Source of the DNA: Apus apus
Taxonomy: Eukaryota > Chordata > Aves > Apodiformes > Apodidae
Assembly: GCF_020740795.1 (NCBI RefSeq)
Contig: NC_067295.1
Span: 496,001 to 560,000, forward strand
Direction of reading: 5' to 3'
Length of the DNA stretch: 64,000 nucleotides
The notes beneath the pieces were generated by a model, which did no database searches, was not told the origin of the DNA, and worked only from the letters and a program-made list of their open reading frames with translations. Of this stretch, positions 13,847 through 25,370 are shown one piece after another; position 1 is the stretch's first letter, and every line of letters starts with the position of its first letter. A program made the position numbers and the translations under genes.

Positions 13847-16739
13847 GAGCTGGGCTGGTTTCCCAGCAGCCCCAGGGCCCTGGCAGCAGGACCCGCTGGC
13901 GTTCAGGCAGCAGCAGCAGCAGCACCGATGCTGTCGGGTTACTGCCCGTGCCCTGCTGGAATGCAGGGTCAGGCAAGCCCCTGCTCTTCTCTATTACCTT
14001 CCAAAGACATCGTGTTTATTTCCCACTCGCTGAGTCTTGGACAATCGGGTGAAATGCATCAGAGCAACACAGAATGTTGCAAACCTTATGAAAAAGTATT
14101 TGCAAAATGGGCTTTTGCCTCAATTTCTGCCAAGTAGGCTCATTTACCACCGTTTCCTCAGTCAGCGAGCACGGGAAGCAGCGTTTTGGAGACACATTAC
14201 TCTGGTGTTCTGCTCCTGTCTTCCTTCCCATCCCTGCAGCTCTGTGGACCCCGCTCAGCTCCCAGTCTTGCTCTCTGTGCTGAAGGATGGCCACAACCCC
14301 AGGTAACCACTAAGGCCCAGGGGGATGAGGGCACCCTCCCAAGAGGGGACTTTTCCCCAGCTGCACCCCACGGCAGCAGGGAAACCTGACCAGGCTCAGG
14401 GACATCCCTGTGCCACGAGCATGGGCAGGGAGGCACCAGCCCTGGCCGAGCTGCCCAAGATCTCGCTGATCTTCCAGCAAATGTGGCCTTGCCAGTGCTG
14501 CTGGGCAGAGCAGCATCAGCTCACAGAAGATCAAGGGTGTGCTCAGGAACATGCCCCATTTCAGCTGTGACCACAGACAGACAGATGCCCTGGCTACCCC
14601 CAGGTGCCCAGGCACCTCCCGTCAGAGAGGGGCTTGACTGTGGTCCCACTGCCCCGGCACAAACCACAGCCAAACCTGTAAGCAGCAGCAGAGATGATTC
14701 AGACCATCACACTGCATTAGCTCCTCTGCTCCTCAGACTTACATCAAAGATTATTTGTAATTAGGATTAAAAGACAAAGCAAGAGAAGAGCAAGCACTGA
14801 ATGGGCTGTCTGTAATGAAGTGCTGCTCTCCCTGCCATCAGGGGCCAGCAAACCAACAGGGCCCATTTGCAGCTTCATTAGCGTAACAGGGCTGGCAAGA
14901 GAGGAGAGCCCTCACCAGCAGCACTCAGGTCCTCCAGCTCTGGTGACGAGTAAATATTAAACAGTCCCTTAAAGCAAGCGAGAGGCTGGAAGCTGAATCA
15001 TCACAGCAAGTGGGAACGGGAGGACAGTGGAGTGAGGGGCTCTTCGCAGGAGCCGCCTCTCGGAGCAGCCGGCGCGGAGGCTCCTGCTCTCCAGAAGGCA
15101 CAAACCCACCGGGCTCTGCCAGCGTGTTTGCACGGCAGTAATTTAATAGAAACCAATCATGCAAAACAGACACAGTGTGAGCTTGGGGATTAATTTCCAT
15201 ATATTACACTGTTCTGTATTGTATTCCCAGCCAGAACAGCAGCGACAGCCAAAGAAAGTGCTGGACTGGCAGAAGGAGCCAGTGCCCAAGCCAGCCCCAG
15301 CAAGTGGTGAAACATTCCTGCTCTGCAGCTCAGGAGGGTCCCCAAAAAGCATCATCACTCCCCCCACTGGGCAGGTAGGGGAGTGGTGCTGGGGGCAGGT
15401 GGCCTCCCCGGGAACACCCATGCCTATGGAAATGTGATTCAAAAATACTGTCATTTTAGGGAAAAGAGAAATGTATCTGAAAGGAACATTATGGGACACA
15501 TTTCTAAGTGGGTTTAACACTTACCCATGTCTTCATATCTTCTCTAGCCCTTTTGGGAGAGGTTCACTTCCAGTGAAATTCAGGTCACAAATGAGTTTAG
15601 CTGCTCAGCCAGCCAGGACAGTGGCTCAAATGAGAGATCTCCCACCGAGTGACCAAGAGCACCGGCCTCAGGAACACTGCGCTGGGATGTGAGCACCAGA
15701 GCTCCAACAGCCTGATAAATGCTTGCATACATTTTGATTGTAATATTTAACATCTCAGAGGGTAGAAGAGAACCTGTAGCACAGCAGCAGAGAAAGGAAA
15801 ACATTACCAAAGGTAATTCATGGCCCCACAACAAACCAATGCAAATACAGGAGAGAGAAGGAAAAGTTCCTTAGATTTTTAAAACATTCAGGAACAGCGA
15901 GGAAGGTCAATATATTATTTAAAGGCTTTTCTAAGGAAATAAAATAATTGCAGCTCAGTTAGCTTTTTAGGACAGCGTAAGTAGAAAGCAGGGACAGCAG
16001 AGCCACAAGAAGCAGCATGGGTGGTGGAGCAGGGAGTTGTTGAGTGAAGCAGGGTCTGGTCCAGTGTGGGCACTGGTGACTCTGGCCACAGCAAGCAAGG
16101 GACAAAGGGACATAGCACCTGGTGTCCCCAAGGCCACCACCATGCCAGGAGCAGGCTGAACAGCAGTGTGAGGACCTGGTGGCAGTGGAGGAGAGCCAGG
16201 CATAATGGGCACTGCGGCGCAGGAGCACGCTGATGGATTAGGTGTCACCGGGTTTAATCCAGAGCCATTAGCCACGCTGAGCACTCGCATGTCATTTGTG
16301 AAACTAATGCATCGCTGGAGGTCATGTGGTAATAAGAAAGGGAGAGAAGGGTTATTAGTTTTTATCAGACATTAATTGGCCAAAATCGATTACTTGTTTG
16401 GCATCTGAAGTGGATTAGGGGTGTTCCCCCCAAAGCACCCCGGCTGGGGGAGCAGGACGGCAGTGGCTCCACGGTGGGCACGGGTGGCAGCCCCGCAGCT
16501 CTGCCCTGGGGTGGGCGTTTGGGACAGACCCGTGGGGAGCAGCTCCCACTTGCACCCTTCCTGGGATGCAGGGAATTGACCAAGGACACCGTGTGCCCCT
16601 ACAGCCACCCCTCTCCCCGGTGCAGCCCGTGCCCAGGGCTCACCTCTCCCAGCCCTGGCAGTGCCACGGGCAGCAGATCCCACAGCCCCCGCATCCGCCA
16701 GCGACGCTCGCTGGGCAGAAAGGAGCTGGGAACTGCTCA

Positions 16740-17230
16740 GGTGATACCACATTTATCTAACAAGCTTCCAAATGAAAACTAGCATTTGGACTTATTGCAT
16801 TCTGGCTCAAAATTTGATTACATTTTTCTACAGCTGTAAATCTGCCTTCCTTTCTGCAACATTATTATTAAAGCCCGTATTGAATTGGTGGTGTGATACG
16901 TAAAATTTCAATCCTGGCTTTGACATTCCAGGAAGTTAAAAACCAATTACAGTGTGTGCTTTGCCTCAGGACAGAATGAATCATTGAACACAGCCACTTC
17001 ACCGAGAGAAATTAAAGGTTGAAGTAGCAACATGGGGAAGGTATTAAGTTAAAAATCAAAGGTCAATTAAAGCAAAACTGAGTCTATTTTATTTTTAATA
17101 TTTTGCTTACATTTTCATTCCTTTCTGATTAAAAAAGAGGCAAAATAAACCTGCACTTGTATTTATTTGCTGGTTAATAAATCTGGGCTGAAGCCGGTTT
17201 CAGAAGCTAAGAGGAAAAATTCAGGTGATA
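16740..17230. promoter_or_regulatory. Candidate conserved non-coding element (long AT-rich island)
   Basis: About 490 bases of AT-rich, non-repetitive sequence. It contains ACATTATTATTAAAGC, TTGAATTGGTGG, AACCAATTACAG and AAATTAAAGG motifs. It is one of the longest such islands in the interval and lies 0.6 kb from the CpG/TATA element. No coding signal. Function is inferred. Confidence 0.35.
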
Positions 17231-17608
17231 AACTCCCACCCCAATAACCAGCGTTAATCTCCCTGTAACGAAGCCAGCACAGCAATGGGGCAGCAGGCAC
17301 GACTTCCCTGCACCCACGGAGCCTCCGACCACGGAGCCACCACTGCTGCCACCCAGGCAGCAAAGTGAGGGGTGGCCATGGCAGGTGCCCAGAGCCCAGG
17401 GGACATGTCCCCCTGCTACCATCACCACAAGCCCAGGAGACCCCACTTGGCCCCGGAGCTCAGCCACGCCGGGATGGGCATCACCGACTGCAAAACATGG
17501 GAAAGGGGGGAAAAGAGGGCACCCCTTGGGATGAGGGGAGGCAGCAGGGGTTGGTGGAACCGGGCAGCACGAGTCCAGGAGCACGGGCAGCAGCAGTGAC
17601 GCACACGT

Positions 17609-17611
<3 letters not shown>

Positions 17612-17652
<41 letters not shown>
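17612..17652 (+). repeat. (CA)n microsatellite, about 20 units
   Basis: An uninterrupted CA dinucleotide run of about 41 bases. It is likely polymorphic and able to form Z-DNA. It lies about 150 bases before the orphan CpG-rich patch. Confidence 0.98.
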
Positions 17653-17654
<2 letters not shown>

Positions 17655-17769
17655 CCCCCAGCACCAGGGGTCAGCCCCCCCACACCCCGGGCAGCTCCCG
17701 GGGCTCAGCCCCCGCCGCCCCTGGACGACCAGCCCCACCCTATGAATTTGCTTCATCAATAAATAACGT

Positions 17770-18045
17770 GGGCGCTCCTGGGAGGGAGGTCGGTGGGAGG
17801 GGGATCCCACAACCCTCATCCCGCCTCACGGCGGCGGCACCAGGCCCCCCGGGGCCCCGCGCGCGGAGCTGCGGCCGCACTCGCCCCGAGCTGCGCAGGC
17901 GGGAGCGGCGCCGCACACACCGCACCCCCGACATTCCCCCTGGCGTTAGAGCCGCCAGCGGGAGGCGGGCTAGCTCCTGGGCTGTGGCAGAAGCTGTTGA
18001 CCCCTCCTATAAAACAGAAGCCCGGCTGTACGTCCCGTGCTCGGC
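17770..18045 (+). promoter_or_regulatory. Orphan CpG-rich element with TATA box
   Basis: 17815-17960 is the most CpG-dense stretch of the intergenic region (GGGGCCCCGCGCGCGGAGCT and nearby). It is followed by TATAAAA at 18008-18014 in the context CCTCCTATAAAACAG. A start site would be expected near 18038-18045. Downstream sequence (18050-18400) is AT-rich and non-coding: the best plus-strand frame (18149-18373) has no recognisable similarity. It could be the promoter of an unannotated non-coding RNA, an enhancer with promoter-like features, or chance. No known gene starts here. Confidence 0.4.
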
Positions 18046-18400
18046 AGCAGTTTGTCATTTGCAGAGGCCTTTTATGCCTGGACTGTAATAGATAATCCAT
18101 ACCCTTGAAGAGGAGTATATCATCTGCTCGTTACCAAAGATAAATCATTTGCAAAATATTAAAATGCTTAAAGACTGGCATATGGGCTTCATGAATTGCT
18201 TTGCAACACACACACTTCTGCCTCTTAAAGGAGAAAATGTATTCATGGTGGACGCAGGCAGAGCTATCAAACTCTGCTTTATTTACAGTCTGGCGTACAA
18301 AGCTATCGGAGAGGGCAGCGGTGGAGGCAGAGCCACCCCCTGGCCTGCCATGACTGCTGTCGAGATAATCTGACCCCAGCTGTGGGAACTCATTAAGGTC
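18046..18400. promoter_or_regulatory. Candidate conserved non-coding element next to the CpG/TATA patch
   Basis: An AT-rich block with GTAATAGATAATCC, CGTTACCAAAGATAAATC and CTTTATTTACAG motifs. If the upstream TATA box is active this would be its first transcribed segment. Otherwise it looks like the other AT-rich islands of the interval. Confidence 0.3.
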
Positions 18401-20289
18401 GTTAGGAAACGCAGCAGCTCTCCAGGGAACCAGCTTCTTTCAGATCAAGAAAGGGAGCGAGCGCGGGGGCAAATGCTGCTGTGCAGCCTCTTCCCAGCGG
18501 TACGAGTGTGCTAACCACAGGGAAAGTGTAATCTCATATATTCTCAGACAATTTAAACTGATTTAAAAAAAAAATAAATAATTGGACAGAAGCAAATGGC
18601 AGAGAGAGCAGATGTGACACTGCTGGTGACACCCCACAGAACAAGCTGATGCACAGGGATGAGGATTCCAGCCTTGGGCTGGGAGTCAGGGGGGGTCCCA
18701 GGAATTCCCAGGCTGCTGGCAGTGGCTGGCACTGTGCGCCTGCTCCCAGGGACCTGCAGCTGAGCCTGTGGGGACACACCAGTGGAACAACAACCCACTG
18801 CTCTGGGAAGCCACATCCGCAAAGCCACCAGCATTTATCATCGGGGCCAAGCAGCAAAGGAGCCAGGGGGCTGGAGCAAGGGGAAGTGACAGGGCCTGGA
18901 AGCTTCCTAGTGACAAAGCCCTCTGCCTCCAACTGCATTCCTGTCCCTTCCATCCCCATCCCTGTCTGCCAGCCACCAGCTCATGATCCACAGCCACAAG
19001 ACCAAGCTCCATGAAGGGACATCCAGCTAGAGGCACATTAGGGACCCAGGTCCTGTGGGATTTGGGACCAGGACACCCCAGCTGGACCCTCTGTCACCAA
19101 GGGAAGGGGCATGGGAGTTGCCTGGGTTATCCCCCCACCAGAGGCTCCTGCAAACACTCCAGCTTGTTTGGTAAATACTGGCTTCCTTATAAATATTCCA
19201 TAAGCCCAAGAACTGCAGTGCATTAAAAAATGATAAGGTCCCTGCTTCCCAAGCAGCCACTCCTCTGTGCTGGAGCCTGGAAGAGGTGTTTAAAATCGGA
19301 CGTCAGTGAGGGCTGACAGAGGAATTTGTTGTGTGGCTGATGGATAGTTTGGGAAATATTCAATACCTTCAGGAAGGATCCATTTATCACCGTTCGGCTC
19401 AGGCCAGGTGGAAACATACAGGCATCCACACTGCATTTGTTTATTCAGAAATTCAGGTAATTATGTTAGACGTGCAGTTTCTTCTTATTTTTTCACTAGA
19501 TGAAACTAAAGTGGAAAAGGGGCTATGTGGTGCCCTGATAAACAGCTCCAGCAGCCACTGATGAGCTCATTTCCCCAATTTAAACATCTCCAGAAAATAC
19601 AGGGAGGACCAGGACCAGTCCAGAGAGTGGTCACAACCGGGTGGGAACCACAGCCCTGTCCTGAGCAAACCCCAGGAGCTGCAGAGTAATGAGCTCCATG
19701 GCAGGGGCCAGTCCCTGCTCCCCACACCTGCAGCTGTCACCCCATGCCACAGTGTCCCCCTGCAGCAGCAGGGTGTGGGGCAGTACAGGTGGGTGGCTGT
19801 GCAAACAGCCCTGGGAGCTCTTGGGGACCAAGACCCCAGGGTCGCACAGGCAGGATGAGCTCCACAGAGTGCTTGAGCTCTCCCATCTCCAGGACAATCA
19901 AACACCAGCAGCTCCAAGCTGCCAGCCAGGCCTCTGCTGGAAGAGGCAGACACCAAGGACATAACCCCTTTGCAAACCAACACAGAGGTTGTGCAGGTGC
20001 AAAAACAGAGCTTCCACCTCCAACGCCACAAAGGCACAGGAGCTCCCAAGGGCCAGCACGGCGAGGAGCACATCTCATCCACACAACCCCATGCTCGGGT
20101 GTAGATACCACCAGATACCCCAGGTGCCACCACGTTCTTCTCTGCATATGACAAAACCTGCACCTAAGTTTCCCCCAGCAGATAGAAAGAGCGATTTCCC
20201 TGGGACTCCAACCCAATGGCTGCCCCTGATAACCATCAGATGAGAACTGCCAGTGCCCACCAGCCAGGCGAGGTTTCAGGAGTCCTCTC

Positions 20290-20720
20290 AGGGCTTCTTA
20301 TTGGCCTCAAAGCTTTCAATTAGGTACATATGTATGTATGAAATATTATGACAATTGAAAGCCCATTAAGTGTTACAATAAAAATCCCCATGTGCAAAAC
20401 GACCGGGGCACCAGCACAGCCTGAACTGCTAGATCCACCGGGTAATCAGGTTAGGCTGCCAGCGAGAGGCTGGTGTCAGCGGTTTGTATTAAAAGCTGGG
20501 GTTTTGCTATAAGAGGTACTAGTTTTATGTTACCATAAATTGTCAACAGTTGGTCAGATCCCCACAGAGAGAGGATCGATACCCAGCAGAGGGGAAAAAG
20601 TGCTGAGAAAGGAAAAGCAATACTCTAATTAGAACAAAATTTAAGAGTCCAAGGGTACGGATGACAGTGCCTAATATGTTATAATTTATTGACGGCCTCC
20701 AAAGATTGGGTTTTGTTCTG
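20290..20720. promoter_or_regulatory. Candidate conserved non-coding element
   Basis: An AT-rich block containing TCAATTAGGTACATATGTATGTATG, ACAATTGAAAG, GGTAATCAGGTTAGG, and TATAATTTATTGACGG. ACAATTG and TCAATT cores recur. No coding frame. Inferred regulatory. Confidence 0.3.
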
Positions 20721-21075
20721 GCTCTTGGAGGCAGACGGGTGTTAATAAATATCCCACCAGACAGCAGCTGCCTGCAGGCAGGGAGCAGGCAGCTCCTTGC
20801 ACATCAATCCTCATGCCCTCAGCACGACCAGCCACTGCCCTGGCACAGCAGAGCTGCTGCTGCCACCCGCTCGCATCCTCCAGTCAAACAAGAGGGTTTC
20901 TTGGCTCCTCTGGTTCACGCAGTGGCTGGGGGTCAGTGGGTGCCCCCCAGCACGTTGGCAGGCCACCTCACCAGTCCCAGGACCAGGCAGAAAGCAGGGT
21001 ACCCCCTGCCCATGCTCCCTGGGGACACCCTTGCCTGCCCAGGGTGCCAGAAACCTGTGCCTCAATTCACAGTGA

Positions 21076-21116
21076 CCTAATCCTGGCTCAGCACAGCCCT
21101 AATCCTGGCTGAGCAC
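21076..21116 (+). repeat. Tandem duplication, 22-bp period
   Basis: CCTAATCCTGGCTNAGCAC occurs twice in tandem with a 3-base spacer. No gene. Confidence 0.8.
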
Positions 21117-21239
21117 CCAGACATCTGCAGGCCCCTCTGCAGAGCCTCCCCTGCTGACCCTGATTTAATCACCACTCCAGTCCTAACCTGCCCTCGCTTC
21201 ACTCCACCACGCAGGAAGCACCTGCCATCCGACCCTCAT

Positions 21240-21560
21240 AAACAAGGAGGCAATAACATTTAATCACTAGAAGATCAAAGTTCTCAAGTGTTTTCCAATC
21301 ATCCTCTCAGCTAGGTTAAGGGAACTACAGCAAGCTCTGTTTAATAAGTGGCCACAAAAACCCAGCTGGATTGGGGAAATATCGGCAAATATAATAAACA
21401 AAAATATATTAACTCTAATTCTGCAAAGCCTTTGGCTATGTTAATATCACTTTAATGTAATCACCTATAAATTAGTGATGACCCTATGATTTGCTATGAC
21501 ATCTGTCATCCCCATTTCCATACAAGACATGAAGTAATTACTCTTTGCTATGCAATAAAA
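21240..21560. promoter_or_regulatory. Candidate conserved non-coding element
   Basis: An AT-rich block (AACATTTAATCACTAG, CAAATATAATAAAC, AAATATATTAACTCTAATTC, GTAATCACCTATAAATTAG) directly followed by a moderately CpG-rich patch at 21600-21760. The AT-rich/CpG-rich juxtaposition resembles the 17-18 kb element but has no TATA box facing a CpG patch. Confidence 0.3.
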
Positions 21561-23895
21561 GGACGGGTCTCCCAGCCATGACTGCCCAGAGCAGCCACCG
21601 GCTCCTCCACCCACTGCCCCCGGGCCGCCCCGCGGGGCTCAGCTCCGGCTCATCCCAGCAGGAGGGATGGAATGGGAACAGGGATGGAAGCAGCAGCCGG
21701 AGACCGCTCGGGGCGCAGCTCCGCAGCTCCCGGCGCTGGGCCGTGGTTCTAGCACTGGCTGCTGGAAGAGCGGGGCAATCACAGGCACCAGCGCTGGCAG
21801 TTAAGGAAAGCTCAGCACAACCAGGGAAGAGGCAGGTCAGTCCCTTACACACGTATTTTTCCCTTTAGCTGGAGCTCTGGAAGCCGGGGAGTGCTGGGCT
21901 CCCAGCCAGGCTCCCAGCAGCTCAGTGGGACAGGGATAGGGACAAGCCCGGGGGCACCATCCTGCCGGCTTCCTTGGGAAGGACAGCAGCTCTACTCTCC
22001 CCCAGCCAGTGCTCCCGGGCACGGCTGCCCTTTCCTGCTCCGTTCAGAGAGCTGGAGGTTACTGAGACACCACACAGCGTGGTGCAGCTCACTGCTGTCC
22101 CCAGGGCTGAAGAGACGACAACCTTCTACAGCCCAGAGACAAGAAGGCAACAAGATTCATAGGGAAAAAACAGCTATTGTAGGCACAAAGCAGCTGAGCT
22201 GAGGCCCTCCTCCACACCAAAACTATACCGCAGAAGTGCCTCAGCCCAGAACTGCCCAGAATCAAGGAGAAGGGAGTCTCCATCTTATCCCCACCCTCCC
22301 TTGCTGACTCTTGGAGTAGACCAGCCCTATGAGCAGCAGCTTACAAACAAATTCAGTGATGGATAAACACCAACCACCCCATGCCTGTTTGCTCTAGCAA
22401 TATAGCAAAGGTGACACCCAAACAGCGGCAGCCAGACACGAGGCTGCAGTAAGAGAGAAAGGGGAAAATCCTCAAGAATCAAAAAGTGCATTTAAGGGAG
22501 GTTTGTGAAGCATGAGCACCAGCCCCCACTACCCCCATCTGATATCTCACTCAAACAGGAAGATCAGAGTCCACAGTGAAAATAACCCCGGGCAGGTCCA
22601 GCCACAGCATCTTCCATCCCTTGCTCTTCAGCCAAGGTGACACGCTGGATTGCTGAAGGACCTCACATGGCACTGGCATTGCAGAGCAGAGCGCAGGCAG
22701 CCCAGCAGCTGGGGATGGCTGCCCAGCTGTACCTGCAGCAGCCACAGCTGGAGCAGCTCACCCAGCCCAGAGTGTCCCCTGCAGCCACCTGTGCAGAGAC
22801 ACAGATCCTCCTGTGCAGTCGGCGCAGCTCATCCTCCTCCTGCCTCGGTCGATCCTCTGTGTCCTCCTCACCAGGCCAAGGGAGCAGCAGGCACAGCCCA
22901 TCTGCATCCCAGGTTCTCCTCCATGGCAGAGAGGCACTGCTGCACACCCTGCTACATGAGAAACACCATTAGGATGCAGAGCTGCAGGAGCACACAGTTA
23001 AACACACCATCACTCTTGCGCAGTTTAAGGCTCAGTTCAATACAGAACCATTGAAAACAGCAAACATTGAACCAAACCTCAAACAGCAGAGCCACACACT
23101 GTATGGGAACAGCAGCCTGGGGACAAAGAGCAGGGTGGAGTGGCCAGCACCAGCCCTGCACGAGGGACGCAGGGACACTCTCACCTGAGCCTTGTACTGC
23201 CAGCCAGGGGAGGACAGCCCTGGGACATAGTGCCAACACAGATGGGAAGCCAGGATCAGACCCACAGACAGATGGGAGCCAGGGCAGCCACCTCCATCCA
23301 AGCTTTCCACAGGGCTTTAGGGGCAGAACAGGGATACTGAGCCTGGATGCCATGGGATGGCTGGGTAGACAGGGAGACCCCACCTCTGCCTGGCCAAGTG
23401 CGAGCCCCTGCACCCTGAAGAGGAGCCAGATCACGGGGCTCACAGACCAAACTCACCGGCACAGAGAAGCTCCATCTAGGTCCTGCAGCCCGCTCCCCAG
23501 CACACAGGTCTGTGCCCAGAAACAGGCCTCTGGGTTTTTGTCTCCCAAGAGGAGCAGTGAGGAGCCCTGCTCAGGATGCAGAGGGAAGCTCCTGGGCTGT
23601 TGCCCTCCTGCCCTGCCTGCACAGCAGAGCCAGCACTGAAGCCCCCATGGTCACCTGAGCACACACGGACCCTCCTGCAGGGGCAGGAGTCCCACACAGG
23701 CAGCACAGCACATCAGCACAGCAGCTCCAACCCTGCTGGGCTCCCAGGGCTGGTACAAACCCAAGACAAGAGAAAGGGGTCCACGAGCAAGCCCAGGGGG
23801 GCCCAGGGCAGCAGGCAGTGGATGTGCAGCTGCTGCCACCATGTCCAGTGAGGATGTGGAAAAATGCTCGCTCAGGCAGGTTGCCTAGTAATAAA

Positions 23896-23901
23896 TTTAT
23901 T
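23896..23901 (-). terminator. USP31: USP31 distal poly(A) signal
   Basis: TTTATT on the plus strand is AATAAA on the minus strand, at the edge between AT-rich UTR-like sequence and GC-rich intergenic DNA. It is the last strong signal before the intergenic region. Confidence 0.5.
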
Positions 23902-25335
23902 GTATTTTATTACATATTCCCCTTTTTGCACTTATTTCCAATTCCTCATATTCAAACTCTTCTTTCTGAAAGAAAATGATTTTTAACATAAAAATATAAA
24001 TTCTGCATATTAAAAGTGCATACACCTTGAATAATAAAACATACAAATAAATAATAAAAGGCATTGACACAGTCTCATGCACTTGTCCTCAAATAATTTA
24101 AAATTTATGGTACAATGTTCAATCCCAAGTAAAGACAGCCTGCTTTCCAGATTACTGTACAGTTCAAAAACATTAAAATACAGAAGAGAATATCAAAGGT
24201 GTGGGCAAGCCCCACATCCCAATATCAGTGTACAGTGATGTGACATGCAGTTTTTAGAACTGTAGATACTCCAGTGTAAAATCTGACATTGTGTCCAGAA
24301 GAGAAACTGCATTTGCAACAGGACTTAAAATTCAATTTTAACCAATGGTGAGGCACAGTTGGTGAGCAGATCTGTACAAATTACTACTTGGAAGGCCACA
24401 AGAAAATACTCTAGCCACTTGTAGCCTGTATTCCCTTGTGTCACCCTACCCAAGGCAATGTAGCACCTAAAAATGGTTTCTTATTGCACTGCACAAATGC
24501 CATACAAACCTAACAGTAACTTCCTTGCAATGTGTTTGTGCTGCAGGGCCTAGAGTGAAACGAATTTGTGTTTACACTTAGCTTTAATCTGTGTCTTTTA
24601 AAACACTATTTGCAGATAAATTGAGTGCTATGGCATTTAAAAAAATATAAGATTCCCTAAACCTTTAGACCTAGTATAGATATCGTACAAGTCTTCAGGT
24701 ACTTTAATTTTACAAAATAAAGCTCCTAATAGTAAATGCTTTACGGTGCTTTTATTAAGAAAACCTTGTAGTACTTTCATCTCACCACAGATTAAAACTA
24801 AATTTCAGTTCCCTCCACAGGTAACATCAGATGCTGCCAAATTATTTTGGGCTAGTAGGCAAATGGCAAAGATACAAAAAAAGGTAACAGTAAAATTATT
24901 TGGAATGTCATTTCCAAACCTTCTCAGTGACAGCTGAGTAACCTGCCACTCCTTGCCAGCCTCGCAGGCAGCCTCCCAGCCCCAGGGCAGCCCCAGCTGC
25001 CCGCTCTGCCCAGCACAGCCCATGGGCTGCAGCCCCAGCTGCCCCAGCCACCCTGCGGCTCCAGCACCAGCAGCATCTGGGTTCTGGAGCGCCAAGGGGG
25101 AGCAGACCCACCCCCAGGGCAGCTGGGGCCCAGGAGGCAGAGCCTGTGACCAGTACAGGCAGCACACCCACACTGGGAGCTGCTCCCTCAGCACAGCAAC
25201 TCGACAAAACCTCTTATTTTTTTGAGTGCTCATATGGCTACAGGTGACTGCCTCTTCTGACAACACAGAACGTGTCATTTAAGTTACATGGGAAAGGGCA
25301 GGCTACACAGAACACTGATCAGGTTTTCCCTGGTT

Positions 25336-25370
25336 AAAAAAAAAAAAAAAGGAAAAATAAAGAAAAAAAA
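25336..25370 (+). repeat. A-rich tract (15 A plus A-rich tail)
   Basis: A homopolymer and A-rich run inside the USP31 3' UTR; it is a U-rich tract in the USP31 transcript. Confidence 0.9.

Larger units (their letters stand above)
3500..23880. other. Intergenic region HS3ST2-USP31, no protein gene found
   Basis: About 20 kb lies between two convergent 3' ends. All open frames are short, overlap on both strands and encode low-complexity Pro/Ser/Ala/Gln-rich peptides, as expected from CA/GC-rich DNA; none resembles a known family or is flanked by a plausible exon structure. The region alternates between GC-rich stretches and 150-500 bp AT-rich islands full of TAATTA-type motifs. The clearest islands and the repeats are listed separately. 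I recognise no CR1 LINE, LTR or SINE here, though old copies could be missed by eye. Confidence 0.75.

Noticed and set aside
18149-18373. A 74-codon frame downstream of the orphan TATA box
   Set aside because: Poor start context and no recognisable similarity; more likely part of a non-coding element. Kept only as a possible non-coding transcript.
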